NCBI GenBank assembly: GCA_964419145.1
Contig: CAYQOM010000001.1
Coordinates: 806,001-870,000, forward strand
Direction of reading: 5' to 3'
Source of the DNA: UBA2336 sp964419145
Lineage (GTDB): Bacteria > Bacteroidota > Bacteroidia > Cytophagales > Cyclobacteriaceae
Length of the DNA stretch: 64,000 nucleotides
Part shown: piece after piece, positions 27,700 to 36,008 of the stretch
How the letters are laid out: every line of letters starts with the position of its first letter
How positions within the stretch are numbered: the stretch's first letter is position 1
Translations under genes and position numbers: made by a program
The notes under the pieces: generated by a model
What the model was told of the DNA's origin: nothing
The model's database searches: none
What the model saw: only the letters and a program-made list of their open reading frames with translations

Positions 27700-29121
27700 A
27701 TGAGGTATTTTGTCTTAGCACTTATTATTTTTCCTTTTCTTAGTTCAGCGCAGGAGCAACTAAGCCTGGCGCGAGCCATTGAACTTGGGTTGCAAAACAA
27801 TTTTGATGTTCAGATTCAAAAGCTGGAAATCGATATTGCCAGCCGCAACAACAATTGGGGGCAAGCCGGTGCATTGCCTTCCGTTAACCTGAATGGTAAC
27901 CAGAACAATAACATTACCTATCGTCAGCCGGCTAACCCGTTTGCAGTTCCCGGTCAAAATATTTCCGGCAACCTGGTTGGGCAACTGGATGTACAATTCA
28001 TCCTCTTTGATGGTTTTTTTGTGCGCGTTTCGAAACGCCAACTGGAGCAATTAGAAAAGGTAAGTTATGGCAATGCCACATTGGTTATTGAGAATACGAT
28101 TCAGGCAATAATCCTGAATTATTACCTGGCCCTGATGGAGCGCGAGCGCACCGACTTGCGGAAAAAAGTAATGGATTTTTCACGGGAGCGGTTTGATTAT
28201 GTGAAGCTGAGAAAAGAGTTGGGCGGAGCCATCACATTTGATGTGCTACAGGCTCAAAATGATTACTTAACGGATTCAACCAATTACCTGCTTCAGGAGT
28301 TGACCTATAAAAATACAATACGCAATCTTAATGTTTTATTGAACGAAGATATCAGCACGGTTTACACCTTAACAGATTCCCTTACTTTTATAGACGAGGT
28401 TTACGGGCTGGATGATTTGCGCAGAAAAATGACCTCAACGAATACCAATCTGCGCAATCAATATATGAACCAGGAGTTGATGCGCTTGGCCACCAAAGCA
28501 GCTATGGCCGATCGGTATCCTACAGTAACGTTTAATACCGGAGTAAACGGTTCTCGAGACAGGTTAAATGCCAATTTTGGGTCCAACACTGGACCAGACC
28601 AAACAACCACCGTTGGCTATGTTAACGGAGACATCAATTCACCTGTAACAAATACGGCACCTTCTCGGATCCAGGTTAATCAAACCAATAATGGATACTC
28701 CTATGGTGCATACGGAAACTTTACGTTACGTTATACACTTTTTAATGGTGGCCAGATTAATCGCAACATTGAGAATGCACAAGTGCGGGAGCAAATTGCA
28801 CAAATGAGTGTTGATCAGCTAAAACTCTCATTGGAAAATGGACTTCAGGTAACCTATGATGATTACAACTTGCGCAGGCAATTGGTTGAAATTGCGAATG
28901 TGAAGTTTAAGGCCGCTGAATTAAACCTGGAGTTGGCCAATGAACGGTATAAAAATGGCGCGCTGAGTGCTATTGACCTTCGCATTGTACAGGAAGCGTA
29001 TCAAAATGCAGCCCTCGAAAACTTGCTGGCCATTTACAATGTGCTATTCAGCCGCACAGAACTTGTACGCATTACCGGTGGGTTGGTGGATGAGTTTAAC
29101 GCGCGACCTGTGCAGGACTAA
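27700..29121 (+). CDS. TolC-family outer-membrane efflux protein, system 1
   Basis: A 473-residue outer-membrane channel component. The signal peptide ends SSAQ, without a lipobox. Two OEP repeats follow, each helix-strand-strand-helix, with the typical SLARAIELGLQNNFDVQIQ opening and NLELANERYKNGALSAIDL closing motif. An Asn-rich, Thr-rich loop (about 285-340) is probably surface-exposed. It completes the operon begun at 23538. Its stop overlaps the convergent scpA stop region by 4 bases. Confidence 0.92.
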   Translation: MRYFVLALIIFPFLSSAQEQLSLARAIELGLQNNFDVQIQKLEIDIASRNNNWGQAGALPSVNLNGNQNNNITYRQPANPFAVPGQNISGNLVGQLDVQFILFDGFFVRVSKRQLEQLEKVSYGNATLVIENTIQAIILNYYLALMERERTDLRKKVMDFSRERFDYVKLRKELGGAITFDVLQAQNDYLTDSTNYLLQELTYKNTIRNLNVLLNEDISTVYTLTDSLTFIDEVYGLDDLRRKMTSTNTNLRNQYMNQELMRLATKAAMADRYPTVTFNTGVNGSRDRLNANFGSNTGPDQTTTVGYVNGDINSPVTNTAPSRIQVNQTNNGYSYGAYGNFTLRYTLFNGGQINRNIENAQVREQIAQMSVDQLKLSLENGLQVTYDDYNLRRQLVEIANVKFKAAELNLELANERYKNGALSAIDLRIVQEAYQNAALENLLAIYNVLFSRTELVRITGGLVDEFNARPVQD

Positions 29122-29891
29122 GCTGCAGGGGTTTCTACCGTATCACTTTTGGTTATCCAAAAATTATTATAGCCCTCTCCAACTTGTATGCCCAACTGGC
29201 CAACAGCCAATAGTTCAAGAATGGACAAGAAGTTAAAGATTAAGGCAATTCGGGTTTTATAGGTTTCAACAATTTCGGTAAAAGAAACGCGCTCCTTTGT
29301 TGCAACTTCATTCAACAGGTATTTCTTCTGGTCTTCCATGGTGTATGGATACTGAATAACCTGGTGTACCGGTTTATTTTTTTCAGCTTCAAAGCGCTTC
29401 AACACTTTTTCGAAAACCGTCATCAGTTTGAATAGGTCAACGTCCTGAAGTTCGGCTTCCACGTTGCTGCTTTCGGCCAATGATTTCAGTTCCCGCATCA
29501 GGTTACCGCGCTTTTCTTTCATCAGCTCGGTCTCTTCCATTTTATGGAAGGAGTCGATAACGGATTTGTATTTTTTGTACTCCAGTAAATGTTTTACCAG
29601 TTCTTCGCGCGGGTCAATTTCATTGCCCTGCTCATCTATTTGCGGACGTGGCAACAGCATTTTGGACTTGATCCGCATAAGCGTTGCAGCAACCAGGATA
29701 AATTCACTGGCAACTTCCACATTCAGGGTGTCTAAATGATGCAGGTAGTCGAGAAAATCCTTGGTGATTTTAGCGATGGGAATATCATAGATATCCAGCT
29801 CATCGCGCTCAATAAAAAACAATAAAAGGTCGAAAGGACCCTCAAAAAGGGGTAATCTGACCTCGAAATTCTCCTGTGCTGTTGTTGTCAT
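29118..29891 (-). CDS. scpA: Segregation and condensation protein A
   Basis: Kleisin subunit that bridges the Smc head domains in the Smc-ScpAB chromosome condensation complex. The 257-residue protein starts with the kleisin signature FEVRLPLFEGPFDLLLFFIE and contains DIYDIPIAKITKDFLDYL and FILVAATLMRIKSKMLLP. The C-terminal winged helix ends FNFLSILELLAVGQLGIQV. scpB is not in this window. An exact -7 box lies 8 bases before the ATG, which predicts a nearly leaderless mRNA. Confidence 0.95.
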   Translation of the reverse strand: MTTTAQENFEVRLPLFEGPFDLLLFFIERDELDIYDIPIAKITKDFLDYLHHLDTLNVEVASEFILVAATLMRIKSKMLLPRPQIDEQGNEIDPREELVKHLLEYKKYKSVIDSFHKMEETELMKEKRGNLMRELKSLAESSNVEAELQDVDLFKLMTVFEKVLKRFEAEKNKPVHQVIQYPYTMEDQKKYLLNEVATKERVSFTEIVETYKTRIALIFNFLSILELLAVGQLGIQVGEGYNNFWITKSDTVETPAA

Positions 29892-29899
29892 GGAAGGGG

Positions 29900-29907
29900 C
29901 AAATTTA
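29900..29907 (-). promoter_or_regulatory. -7 box before scpA
   Basis: The minus strand reads TAAATTTG, an exact TAnnTTTG match, 8 bases before the ATG at 29891. No clear -33 element. Confidence 0.4.
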
Positions 29908-30064
29908 TTCCAAATTTTGTTAGCAGAGGCGCTAAAAAGGGGTTCGTTACAATAAATAATGCCCGAACTGTTGAAATATGTATTTTTACAGAATTGTAAA
30001 TGGTTTACCCAGCCAAAACAATTGGTTTGAGCCCATTGTTAAACGCTTTATACCAGAAAAAAAC

Positions 30065-31990
30065 ATGCTTATCACACCCGGCCCTCTTTTGGCTAAAATC
30101 AACAGCCCTGACGATGTAAAAAAACTTGATCAGGCCCAGTTGGTTCAGCTCTGTGACGAACTGCGTCATTTTATCATTGATAATGTTTCCGTGTATGGAG
30201 GGCATTTTGGGGCAAGCCTTGGTGTAGTTGAGCTTACGGCTGCGCTGCACTACGTTTTCAATACACCCAGCGATCAATTGGTTTGGGATGTAGGCCACCA
30301 GGCTTATGGGCACAAAATTCTTACAGGCCGGAAAAATGTGTTTCACACCAATCGGTTTTATGGAGGCATTTCTGGTTTTCCCAAGCGGAGTGAAAGCGAA
30401 TACGATACATTTGGGGTTGGGCATTCCTCAACTTCTGTTTCTGCCGCACTGGGTATGGCCGTTGCATCCAAATATTTAAAAGAAGAAGATAAGCATCACA
30501 TTGCAGTAATCGGAGATGGAGCACTGACAGGAGGTATTGCATTTGAAGGACTCAACCATGCGGGCGTTTCAAATGCCAATCTGTTGATTATCCTGAACGA
30601 CAACTGTATGTCGATTGATCCGAATGTGGGTGCGTTGAAAGATTACCTGACCGACATAACTACCTCCAAGACGTACAACAAACTTAAGGATGAGGTGTGG
30701 AACCTGCTGGGTAAACTTTCATCATTTGGTAAAAATGCACAGGAGATTGTTTCGAAGATTGAGAATGGAATAAAATCAACCGTACTTAGTCAAAGTAACT
30801 TTTTTGAATCACTTAACCTGCGATACTTTGGTCCGGTTGATGGTCACGATGTAAATCATTTGGTCAGTATTCTGAACGACATGAAGTCGATTAAAGGGCC
30901 TAAGATTTTGCACTGCGTTACCGTTAAAGGCAAGGGATATGCTCCTGCTGAATCGGGTAACGCAACTACGTGGCATGCGCCCGGTACGTTCGATAAAATT
31001 ACAGGCGAGATACATAAAAAAGTGTATGACAAGCCCCAGGCACCCAAGTATCAGGATGTATTTGGTCATACCCTCGTTGAGCTCGCCAAGCAAAATGATA
31101 AAATTGTAGGGATAACACCTGCCATGCCTTCCGGCTCTTCTATGAACATCATGATGAAAGAAATGCCGGATAGGGCTTTTGATGTGGGCATTGCCGAACA
31201 ACATGCCGTTACGTTCTCGGCTGGTTTGGCAACACAGGGCATCATTCCGTTCTGTAACATTTACAGTTCGTTCATGCAGCGCGCCTACGATCAGGTAGTG
31301 CATGATGTGTGTATCCAGAATCTTCCGGTGAATTTCTGCCTTGACCGTGCCGGTTTTGCCGGTGCCGATGGGCCAACGCACCACGGTGCGTACGACATTG
31401 CTTATTTCCGTTGCGTGCCCAACATGATTGTATCGGCTCCAATGAATGAGCAGGAGCTTAGGAACCTGATGTATACGGCATCATTGCCAAGAACAAAAAC
31501 AGCGTTCTCTATTCGTTATCCGCGTGGTCAGGGTGTGATGCCCAACTGGCGAACACCATTCGAAGCTGTTGAAATTGGTACAGGAAGAGTAATCCGCGAA
31601 GGCGAAGAGCTTGCTGTCCTGACCATCGGCCATATCGGGAATTATGCTGTTGAAGTTAGCGAGCGGTTGGAGAAAAGAGGTATTTCCATAGGCCACTATG
31701 ATATGCGGTTCGTGAAGCCGCTGGATGAAAAATTGCTGCATAAAATTTTCGCATCATATAAGAAAATCATTACGGTGGAAGATGGCTGCATTCAGGGCGG
31801 CTTTGGCAGTGCGGTTCTTGAATTTATGGCCGATCATAACTATCAGGCTGAAGTAAGAAGACTTGGTATTCCTGATCGGGTAGTAGAGCATGGTGAACAA
31901 TCCGAGTTGCATCACGAATGCGGCTTTGACGTTGAGCATATCGAAAAGACCGTGCATGAAATGCTTGAACTGGTGCATAAACCAGCCTGA
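30065..31990 (+). CDS. dxs: 1-deoxy-D-xylulose-5-phosphate synthase
   Basis: Thiamine-diphosphate enzyme condensing pyruvate and glyceraldehyde-3-phosphate, the first step of the MEP isoprenoid pathway. I use the ATG at 30065 (MLITPGPLLAKINSPDD), giving 641 residues; an in-frame ATG at 29978 adds 29 residues unlike the family. Key motifs are YGGHFGASLGVVELT and VGHQAYGHKILTGR, the TPP/Mg motif GDGALTGG with NDNCMSIDPN, EQHAVTFSAGLA with the catalytic glutamate, and DRAGFAGADGPTHHG. The enzyme is complete. Confidence 0.96.
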   Translation: MLITPGPLLAKINSPDDVKKLDQAQLVQLCDELRHFIIDNVSVYGGHFGASLGVVELTAALHYVFNTPSDQLVWDVGHQAYGHKILTGRKNVFHTNRFYGGISGFPKRSESEYDTFGVGHSSTSVSAALGMAVASKYLKEEDKHHIAVIGDGALTGGIAFEGLNHAGVSNANLLIILNDNCMSIDPNVGALKDYLTDITTSKTYNKLKDEVWNLLGKLSSFGKNAQEIVSKIENGIKSTVLSQSNFFESLNLRYFGPVDGHDVNHLVSILNDMKSIKGPKILHCVTVKGKGYAPAESGNATTWHAPGTFDKITGEIHKKVYDKPQAPKYQDVFGHTLVELAKQNDKIVGITPAMPSGSSMNIMMKEMPDRAFDVGIAEQHAVTFSAGLATQGIIPFCNIYSSFMQRAYDQVVHDVCIQNLPVNFCLDRAGFAGADGPTHHGAYDIAYFRCVPNMIVSAPMNEQELRNLMYTASLPRTKTAFSIRYPRGQGVMPNWRTPFEAVEIGTGRVIREGEELAVLTIGHIGNYAVEVSERLEKRGISIGHYDMRFVKPLDEKLLHKIFASYKKIITVEDGCIQGGFGSAVLEFMADHNYQAEVRRLGIPDRVVEHGEQSELHHECGFDVEHIEKTVHEMLELVHKPA

Positions 31991-31998
31991 TATTTTTC

Positions 31999-32760
31999 AT
32001 GATACATTATACCGAAGAAGGCAAGGGGTTTCCGATAATCCTGATCCATGGATTTTGCGAAACGCATGAAGTGTGGTTGAACGTGTCACCGTTGCTTGCC
32101 ACCAACCACCGGATAATCTCCATTGATTTGCCGGGGTTTGGAAAGAGTGATGCACTTACCAGGCCTTTTACAATAGACGATGCTGCCCAAAAAGTAATCA
32201 GCTTTGTTGAGAACGACTTAAAGCTTACCAGTTGCATTGCGTTAGGTCATAGTTTAGGCGGATATGTTGCGCTTGCAATGGCTGAACTCAAACCACAGTT
32301 GTTGGCCGGTTTTGGACTGGTACACTCCACGGTATTAGCCGACTCAGAGGAGCGAAAGATTTCCAGGGGAAAGGTGATTGAATTTGTTGAGGAGCATGGT
32401 GTACAACCCTTTGTACGGTCTTTTATTCCGCCATTGTTTTTTAGCCAATCTCATCCGGCTATAAGCGTTGCAGTTGAGTTGGCAGAGAAGACCAGCAAGC
32501 AAACGTTAATTGGGTATACAGAGGCTATGCGTGGCCGTTCTGACCGTACGCATGTACTTAAAGAGTTCACAAAGCCTATATTATTGCTGGCGGGTGAAAA
32601 GGATACTATTATACCTGTTCAAACGCTGGAGGAACAGGCAAAAGTTACCTCCAATCCAGCCTTGGTTATCCTCCATAGCGCGGCTCACATGGGCATGTTG
32701 GAAAATGTTTCGGAGACCGCTGAAGCCATTCAGATGTTCTTACAGCGCACAGGTGTTTAA
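31999..32760 (+). CDS. Alpha/beta-fold hydrolase
   Basis: A 253-residue cytoplasmic serine hydrolase. The oxyanion region is ILIHGFCETHEVW, the nucleophile elbow is GHSLGGYVALAM, the acid is in LLAGEKDTIIP and the histidine in SAAHMGMLE, so the triad is complete. A helical cap lies between about residues 120 and 190. It begins 8 bases after dxs and is probably cotranscribed. The substrate is not predictable from sequence; carboxylesterases and C-C bond hydrolases share this fold. Confidence 0.88.
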   Translation: MIHYTEEGKGFPIILIHGFCETHEVWLNVSPLLATNHRIISIDLPGFGKSDALTRPFTIDDAAQKVISFVENDLKLTSCIALGHSLGGYVALAMAELKPQLLAGFGLVHSTVLADSEERKISRGKVIEFVEEHGVQPFVRSFIPPLFFSQSHPAISVAVELAEKTSKQTLIGYTEAMRGRSDRTHVLKEFTKPILLLAGEKDTIIPVQTLEEQAKVTSNPALVILHSAAHMGMLENVSETAEAIQMFLQRTGV

Positions 32761-32874
32761 ACCCTGCGCCTTTCAAGAGCATATTTTTTATTTTTTTAGC
32801 CAAAAGTGTATTAAATTGGGCTGGTTTATTCCTATTACCGTTCAATCCAGTTAGGTTAAAATAAAAGAGGCACA

Positions 32875-32882
32875 TATATTTG
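32875..32882 (+). promoter_or_regulatory. -7 box before the zinc-ribbon membrane protein gene
   Basis: TATATTTG is an exact TAnnTTTG match, 33 bases before the ATG at 32916. A TTAG sequence sits 21 bases upstream, a weak -33 candidate. Confidence 0.45.
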
Positions 32883-32915
32883 TTTAGACATTACCAATAA
32901 AACCAAAACCCACTT

Positions 32916-33648
32916 ATGGAACTCATAGAAGCGGATTTTCAACCCTGGAACAGGCTGGCCGAGTACATTGCTTACGGCTGTTGGGCGTTGGCGCTCTTGA
33001 TTGTTCTGTGGCACCTTGTAAAACTGGCCACCACCAGTGATCCAAAGACCAAGTACGATTACATNNNNNNNNNNACTGTGGATTGCCTCCATCATTTTGA
33101 TTGTTGGTTGTTGCTTTTATGCCAATGCCAATATCGTTGAGCTGAACGCTATTCTGATCTTTGTACGTGTCTTCACTACAGTTTCAATGGGCTTAATTGC
33201 TGCCCTCATTGTTCAAAACCTGTTGAAGTTCTACTATCCATTCTACATTGAGAAACGTTTAAAAGTTTTACGTTACAAGCCGAGGATTTCTCCGAAAACC
33301 GGCCGTGCTATGAAACTATTAAGTGAAGAAGAAGAAGATACTTACCTGGATGAGGGTATGCAGGCGGAAGAAAACGTGTTCTCTACGGATTACGATGTGT
33401 GGAAAGACGAAGAAAGTGGCTACATCAAGATTGAAAAGTATGCGGGTCACTTACACGCGTTGGAGTGCCCTGAGTGTAACTACCAAACCTTTAAGGTAGC
33501 GAAAGAAGAAATTTTGAAAACGCCTACACCAACCGAAGAGGGCGAGTTACTCAAGCACTATACTTGCGGGTATTGTGGATATAAAGCAAAGAAAACGGTT
33601 ACACTGAAAGCTTCTACCAAGTTTGAAGAATCTGCTGCGGCAGTGTAA
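32916..33648 (+). CDS. Membrane protein with C-terminal zinc ribbon, split by an assembly gap
   Basis: One gene read in two frames around the N run at 33065-33074. The N-terminal part (MELIEADFQPWNRLAEYIAY...) has one transmembrane helix. After the gap come two more helices (IASIILIVGCCFYANANIV and FVRVFTTVSMGLIAALIV), then a soluble tail with LRYKPRISPKTG, an acidic stretch and two CxxC knuckles (CPEC, CGYC) that should bind zinc. The true missing length must be a multiple of three for the halves to join in frame. Function is unknown; I see no enzymatic motif. It is followed by a strong terminator. Confidence 0.75.
33065..33074. other. Assembly gap (10 N)
   Basis: Ten undetermined bases. 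The flanking coding frames differ by one position, so the placeholder length is not the real one. Three codons or another multiple of three would restore the frame. Confidence 0.95.
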
Positions 33649-33674
33649 CGCGCGAGAATAAAAAAATACATAAG

Positions 33675-33703
33675 AAAGCCTTCCAACCGGAAGGCTTTTT
33701 TTA
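33675..33703. terminator. Bidirectional terminator between the zinc-ribbon gene and the 84-aa gene
   Basis: AAAGCCTTCC (33675-33684), loop AACC, GGAAGGCTTT (33689-33698), then TTTTTTT on the plus strand and an A-rich left flank for the minus strand. The minus-strand gene stops at 33701, inside the tail. Confidence 0.88.
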
Positions 33704-33955
33704 TGTGATTTCCTGTGGAAGCTTTATCTGGTCGGAATAAAATTTCATGCGCGAGTGGCGTGTGTCCAATAAGGCAATACGCTCAATGCTCGAATATTTA
33801 TGGTTGACAAACACTTCAATGTAATGATGCCCCAGTAGGTAAAGATTTATTTTGTAATTATAATACCGAATGGCCATCACAAATGTACCGCATTCATACA
33901 GCACCTTCACTTTCTCATCAAGAGAGAAATTCTTAAACTCTTTCCACGCGAACAT
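33701..33955 (-). CDS. Small protein of unknown function, 84 aa
   Basis: A soluble 84-residue protein rich in Tyr, Lys and Phe, with alternating beta strands (YNYKINLYLLGHHYIEVFVN) and an N-terminal helix. There is no signal peptide, Cys pair or known motif. The codon choice and its position between a terminator and the next minus-strand gene support a real gene. I do not recognise the family. Confidence 0.65.
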   Translation of the reverse strand: MFAWKEFKNFSLDEKVKVLYECGTFVMAIRYYNYKINLYLLGHHYIEVFVNHKYSSIERIALLDTRHSRMKFYSDQIKLPQEIT

Positions 33956-33993
33956 GAATTAAACTTACTGAAAAAATTTCCCGAACGAAAGCT

Positions 33994-34851
33994 TCAGGAC
34001 AACTTGGATTTGAAAAAGGCGATGGTTCTTGACCAGGCCAGTTTGGCTGCCTCCTCATTGTACCGTGTTGGGGCAGTATCGTTATTGAAGGCATGTTGCG
34101 CTCCTTCATAAATGTAGAGCTGGTATTTTTTACCGGCCTCTTTCAGGGCCTTCTCATACGCCTCTATTCCGGCATTAACACGCTCATCCATCCCGGCATA
34201 GTGCAATTGTAATTCAGCTTTAATTTTTGGTACTTCTGCCAGATCCGGTTGACGTCCGTAATAGGGAGCAGCAGCCAGCAGGTCGGGCACCTGAATGGCC
34301 AGGTTGTTGGCCATCGCTCCACCCCAGCAAAAGCCGATGCAGGCAAATTTTCCGCTGCAGTCTTTTCGTGTTTTCAAATAAGTAAACCCATGTGCAAAAT
34401 TGCTGATGGTCTTTTTTCCATCCAGTTGTTGAAACAGTTCACGGGCTTTGTCTGTATCGGAAGGCGTTCCGCCCAAAGGTGCTAACGCATCTGGAGCAAT
34501 GGCAAGAAAACCTTCAAGGGCCATGCGCCTGGTTACATCTTCAATGTGTGGATTCAGCCCCCGATTTTCATGCACAACCATAACACCCCCGTAAACACCG
34601 TTTTGCTTAGGGCGCGCCACATAGGCTCGCATGGTAACATCATCAGCGGGATAGTTGATATACTCAGTTATCAGCCGATCATCCTGTAACGGAATGGTAG
34701 CTGCATGTGCGTAGTTTACTTCAAGCAGAGGCAATACTGCAAGTGCGGCTGCTGTGCTTCCGGTTAAAATGGTAAGCCTGCGAATGAATTCTTCCCGGGA
34801 AAGTGGCTTGTGCGTGTATTCGTCAAACAGGTTAATGATGCGCTGATCCAT
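33994..34851 (-). CDS. Dienelactone hydrolase family protein, membrane-anchored or exported
   Basis: A 285-residue alpha/beta hydrolase of the DLH type. A hydrophobic segment (LTILTGSTAAALAVLPLL, about 26-43) preceded by REEFIRR suggests export or anchoring; the pattern is near but not equal to a Tat twin-arginine signal. The catalytic triad is Cys in GFCWGGAMAN, Asp in GMDERVN and His in GAQHAFNND, with HENRGLNPHIEDVTRR as the family's conserved loop. DLHs open lactone rings, but the physiological substrate here is unknown. It is downstream of the M28 peptidase on the same strand. Confidence 0.88.
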   Translation of the reverse strand: MDQRIINLFDEYTHKPLSREEFIRRLTILTGSTAAALAVLPLLEVNYAHAATIPLQDDRLITEYINYPADDVTMRAYVARPKQNGVYGGVMVVHENRGLNPHIEDVTRRMALEGFLAIAPDALAPLGGTPSDTDKARELFQQLDGKKTISNFAHGFTYLKTRKDCSGKFACIGFCWGGAMANNLAIQVPDLLAAAPYYGRQPDLAEVPKIKAELQLHYAGMDERVNAGIEAYEKALKEAGKKYQLYIYEGAQHAFNNDTAPTRYNEEAAKLAWSRTIAFFKSKLS

Positions 34852-34895
34852 AGGTATAACGGTTGTTGTACCAGTAAGATCATTAGTTCTTACGC

Positions 34896-35807
34896 TTATT
34901 GCAAGGCTTTATCCAATGCTTTTGCCGCCTGAATAATGGCTTCCACGCTTTTGTGGTAAAAATCAAGGTTTACTTTGTCGAAATCATCGGTGGGGCGGTG
35001 ATAGTCTGGATGATCTTCCACACCGAAATACACGAACGGTATTTTCTTCAGGTGAAAATTCATATGATCCGACTGACTGGTCCAGTCGTTACGGCCCGAA
35101 CCGGGCTGATCATGACCAAACCGTAAGCTGAACTTTTCGGGAAAAGAAATTTTTTCAATTGGATTTTTTAGTTGCGGATAGTGATGGGTGCCGCATGCAT
35201 ACAATTCATTTTTATCGCTTCGGCTGATCATGTCCATGTTGATGTTTAACACAATGGATTCACGAACCAGATCAAGTGTGTTAACAAAGTGTGCTGATCC
35301 GCGCAAGCCCATTTCTTCAGCATCAAAAAATGCAAGGATGATGCGATGTGAAGGTTTGTTCTTGGAAAAATATTCCGCTATCGCCAGAAGGGCAGCTGTA
35401 CCAGATGCATTGTCGTCAGTACCGTTGTAAATTTTGCTACCCATTATGCCCATGTGATCATAGTGGGCACTGATTACGATCGTTTCTTTTTTCGTTCCTT
35501 CATTAACTGCGAGCACATTTGATCCATCGCCAGCCTGCACCTGACCAAAGGCTTGTGGAAAAGAAAAGGTTTGAATATAACCACTTTCAAAGAGGGGCTT
35601 AATGTTCAGCGTTTCTAACCGCTTAATGATGTATGTTCTGGCCTTGGCACTGCCCTCAGTCCCAACCCTGCGGCCTTCCAGACTATCGGAAGAAAGAATT
35701 TTCAGATCATTGGTAAGCTGACCAACGTCAAATGAATACTGAGCAAATACAATTTGAGCGAAGAAAAAGAATAGGGTAAATAGACCCCTGCAAACAATCA
35801 TTCCCAT
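34896..35807 (-). CDS. M28 family zinc aminopeptidase
   Basis: An exported metallopeptidase of about 303 residues. The start is taken as the ATG at 35807 (MGMIVCRGLF), or the one at 35801. The longer frame to 35894 runs through the tRNA-His gene and cannot be right. The signal peptide ends QIVFAQ. Zinc ligands fit the M28 pattern: His in SAHYDHMG, Asp in NGTDDNASG, Glu-Glu in DAEEMGLRGS, Asp in NMDMISRS and His in DHPDYHRPTDD. Likely a periplasmic or secreted aminopeptidase acting in peptide scavenging. Confidence 0.92.
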   Translation of the reverse strand: MGMIVCRGLFTLFFFFAQIVFAQYSFDVGQLTNDLKILSSDSLEGRRVGTEGSAKARTYIIKRLETLNIKPLFESGYIQTFSFPQAFGQVQAGDGSNVLAVNEGTKKETIVISAHYDHMGIMGSKIYNGTDDNASGTAALLAIAEYFSKNKPSHRIILAFFDAEEMGLRGSAHFVNTLDLVRESIVLNINMDMISRSDKNELYACGTHHYPQLKNPIEKISFPEKFSLRFGHDQPGSGRNDWTSQSDHMNFHLKKIPFVYFGVEDHPDYHRPTDDFDKVNLDFYHKSVEAIIQAAKALDKALQ

Positions 35808-35813
35808 AAAATA

Positions 35814-35834
35814 GAAAGCCCCTTTTCGGGGCTT
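35814..35834 (-). terminator. Terminator of tRNA-His
   Basis: Stem AAGCCCC (35816-35822) and GGGGCTT (35828-35834), loop of 5 bases. On the minus strand it is followed by TCTATTTTAT, a moderate U-tract. It lies 18 bases past the tRNA and just before the M28 peptidase start. Confidence 0.7.
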
Positions 35835-35852
35835 AGGTTTTTTAGATTTTTG

Positions 35853-35927
35853 GGTGAAAGACGGGACTCGAACCCGCGACCCCCAGAACCACAATCTGGT
35901 GCTCTAACCAACTGAGCTACATTCACC
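35853..35927 (-). tRNA. tRNA-His (GTG)
   Basis: The 75-nt cloverleaf folds cleanly on the minus strand. The acceptor stem carries the extra 5' G (position -1, at 35927) paired with C73, the identity mark of tRNA-His. The anticodon loop TTGTGGT gives anticodon GTG. The T-loop is TTCGAGT on a 5-bp stem. There is one T-T mismatch near the base of the acceptor stem. The CCA tail is not encoded. Confidence 0.96.
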
Positions 35928-35971
35928 GTTAGTTTTGCCCGAAAAAGCCAAAGGCCTCCAGGAAAGGACTG

Positions 35972-36000
35972 CAAATTTAGCAACTGCCAGACAATAACAA
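35972..36000 (-). promoter_or_regulatory. Complete promoter for tRNA-His
   Basis: Minus strand: TTG (36000-35998), 18-base spacer, TAAATTTG (35979-35972), a full TTG-N18-TAnnTTTG match. The tRNA begins about 45 bases downstream of the -7 box. Confidence 0.75.
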
Positions 36001-36008
36001 AACCAGAC

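Noticed and set aside
29978..30064. Longer N-terminus for dxs
   Set aside because: The added 29 residues do not resemble Dxs, whose proteins begin with the LITPGPLLAKI-type segment at 30065.
32916..33648. Frameshifted pseudogene
   Set aside because: The frame change coincides exactly with the N run, and both halves are free of internal stops.
35808..35894. N-terminal extension of the M28 peptidase up to 35894
   Set aside because: It runs through the tRNA-His gene and its terminator and would place about 29 unrelated residues before a good signal peptide.
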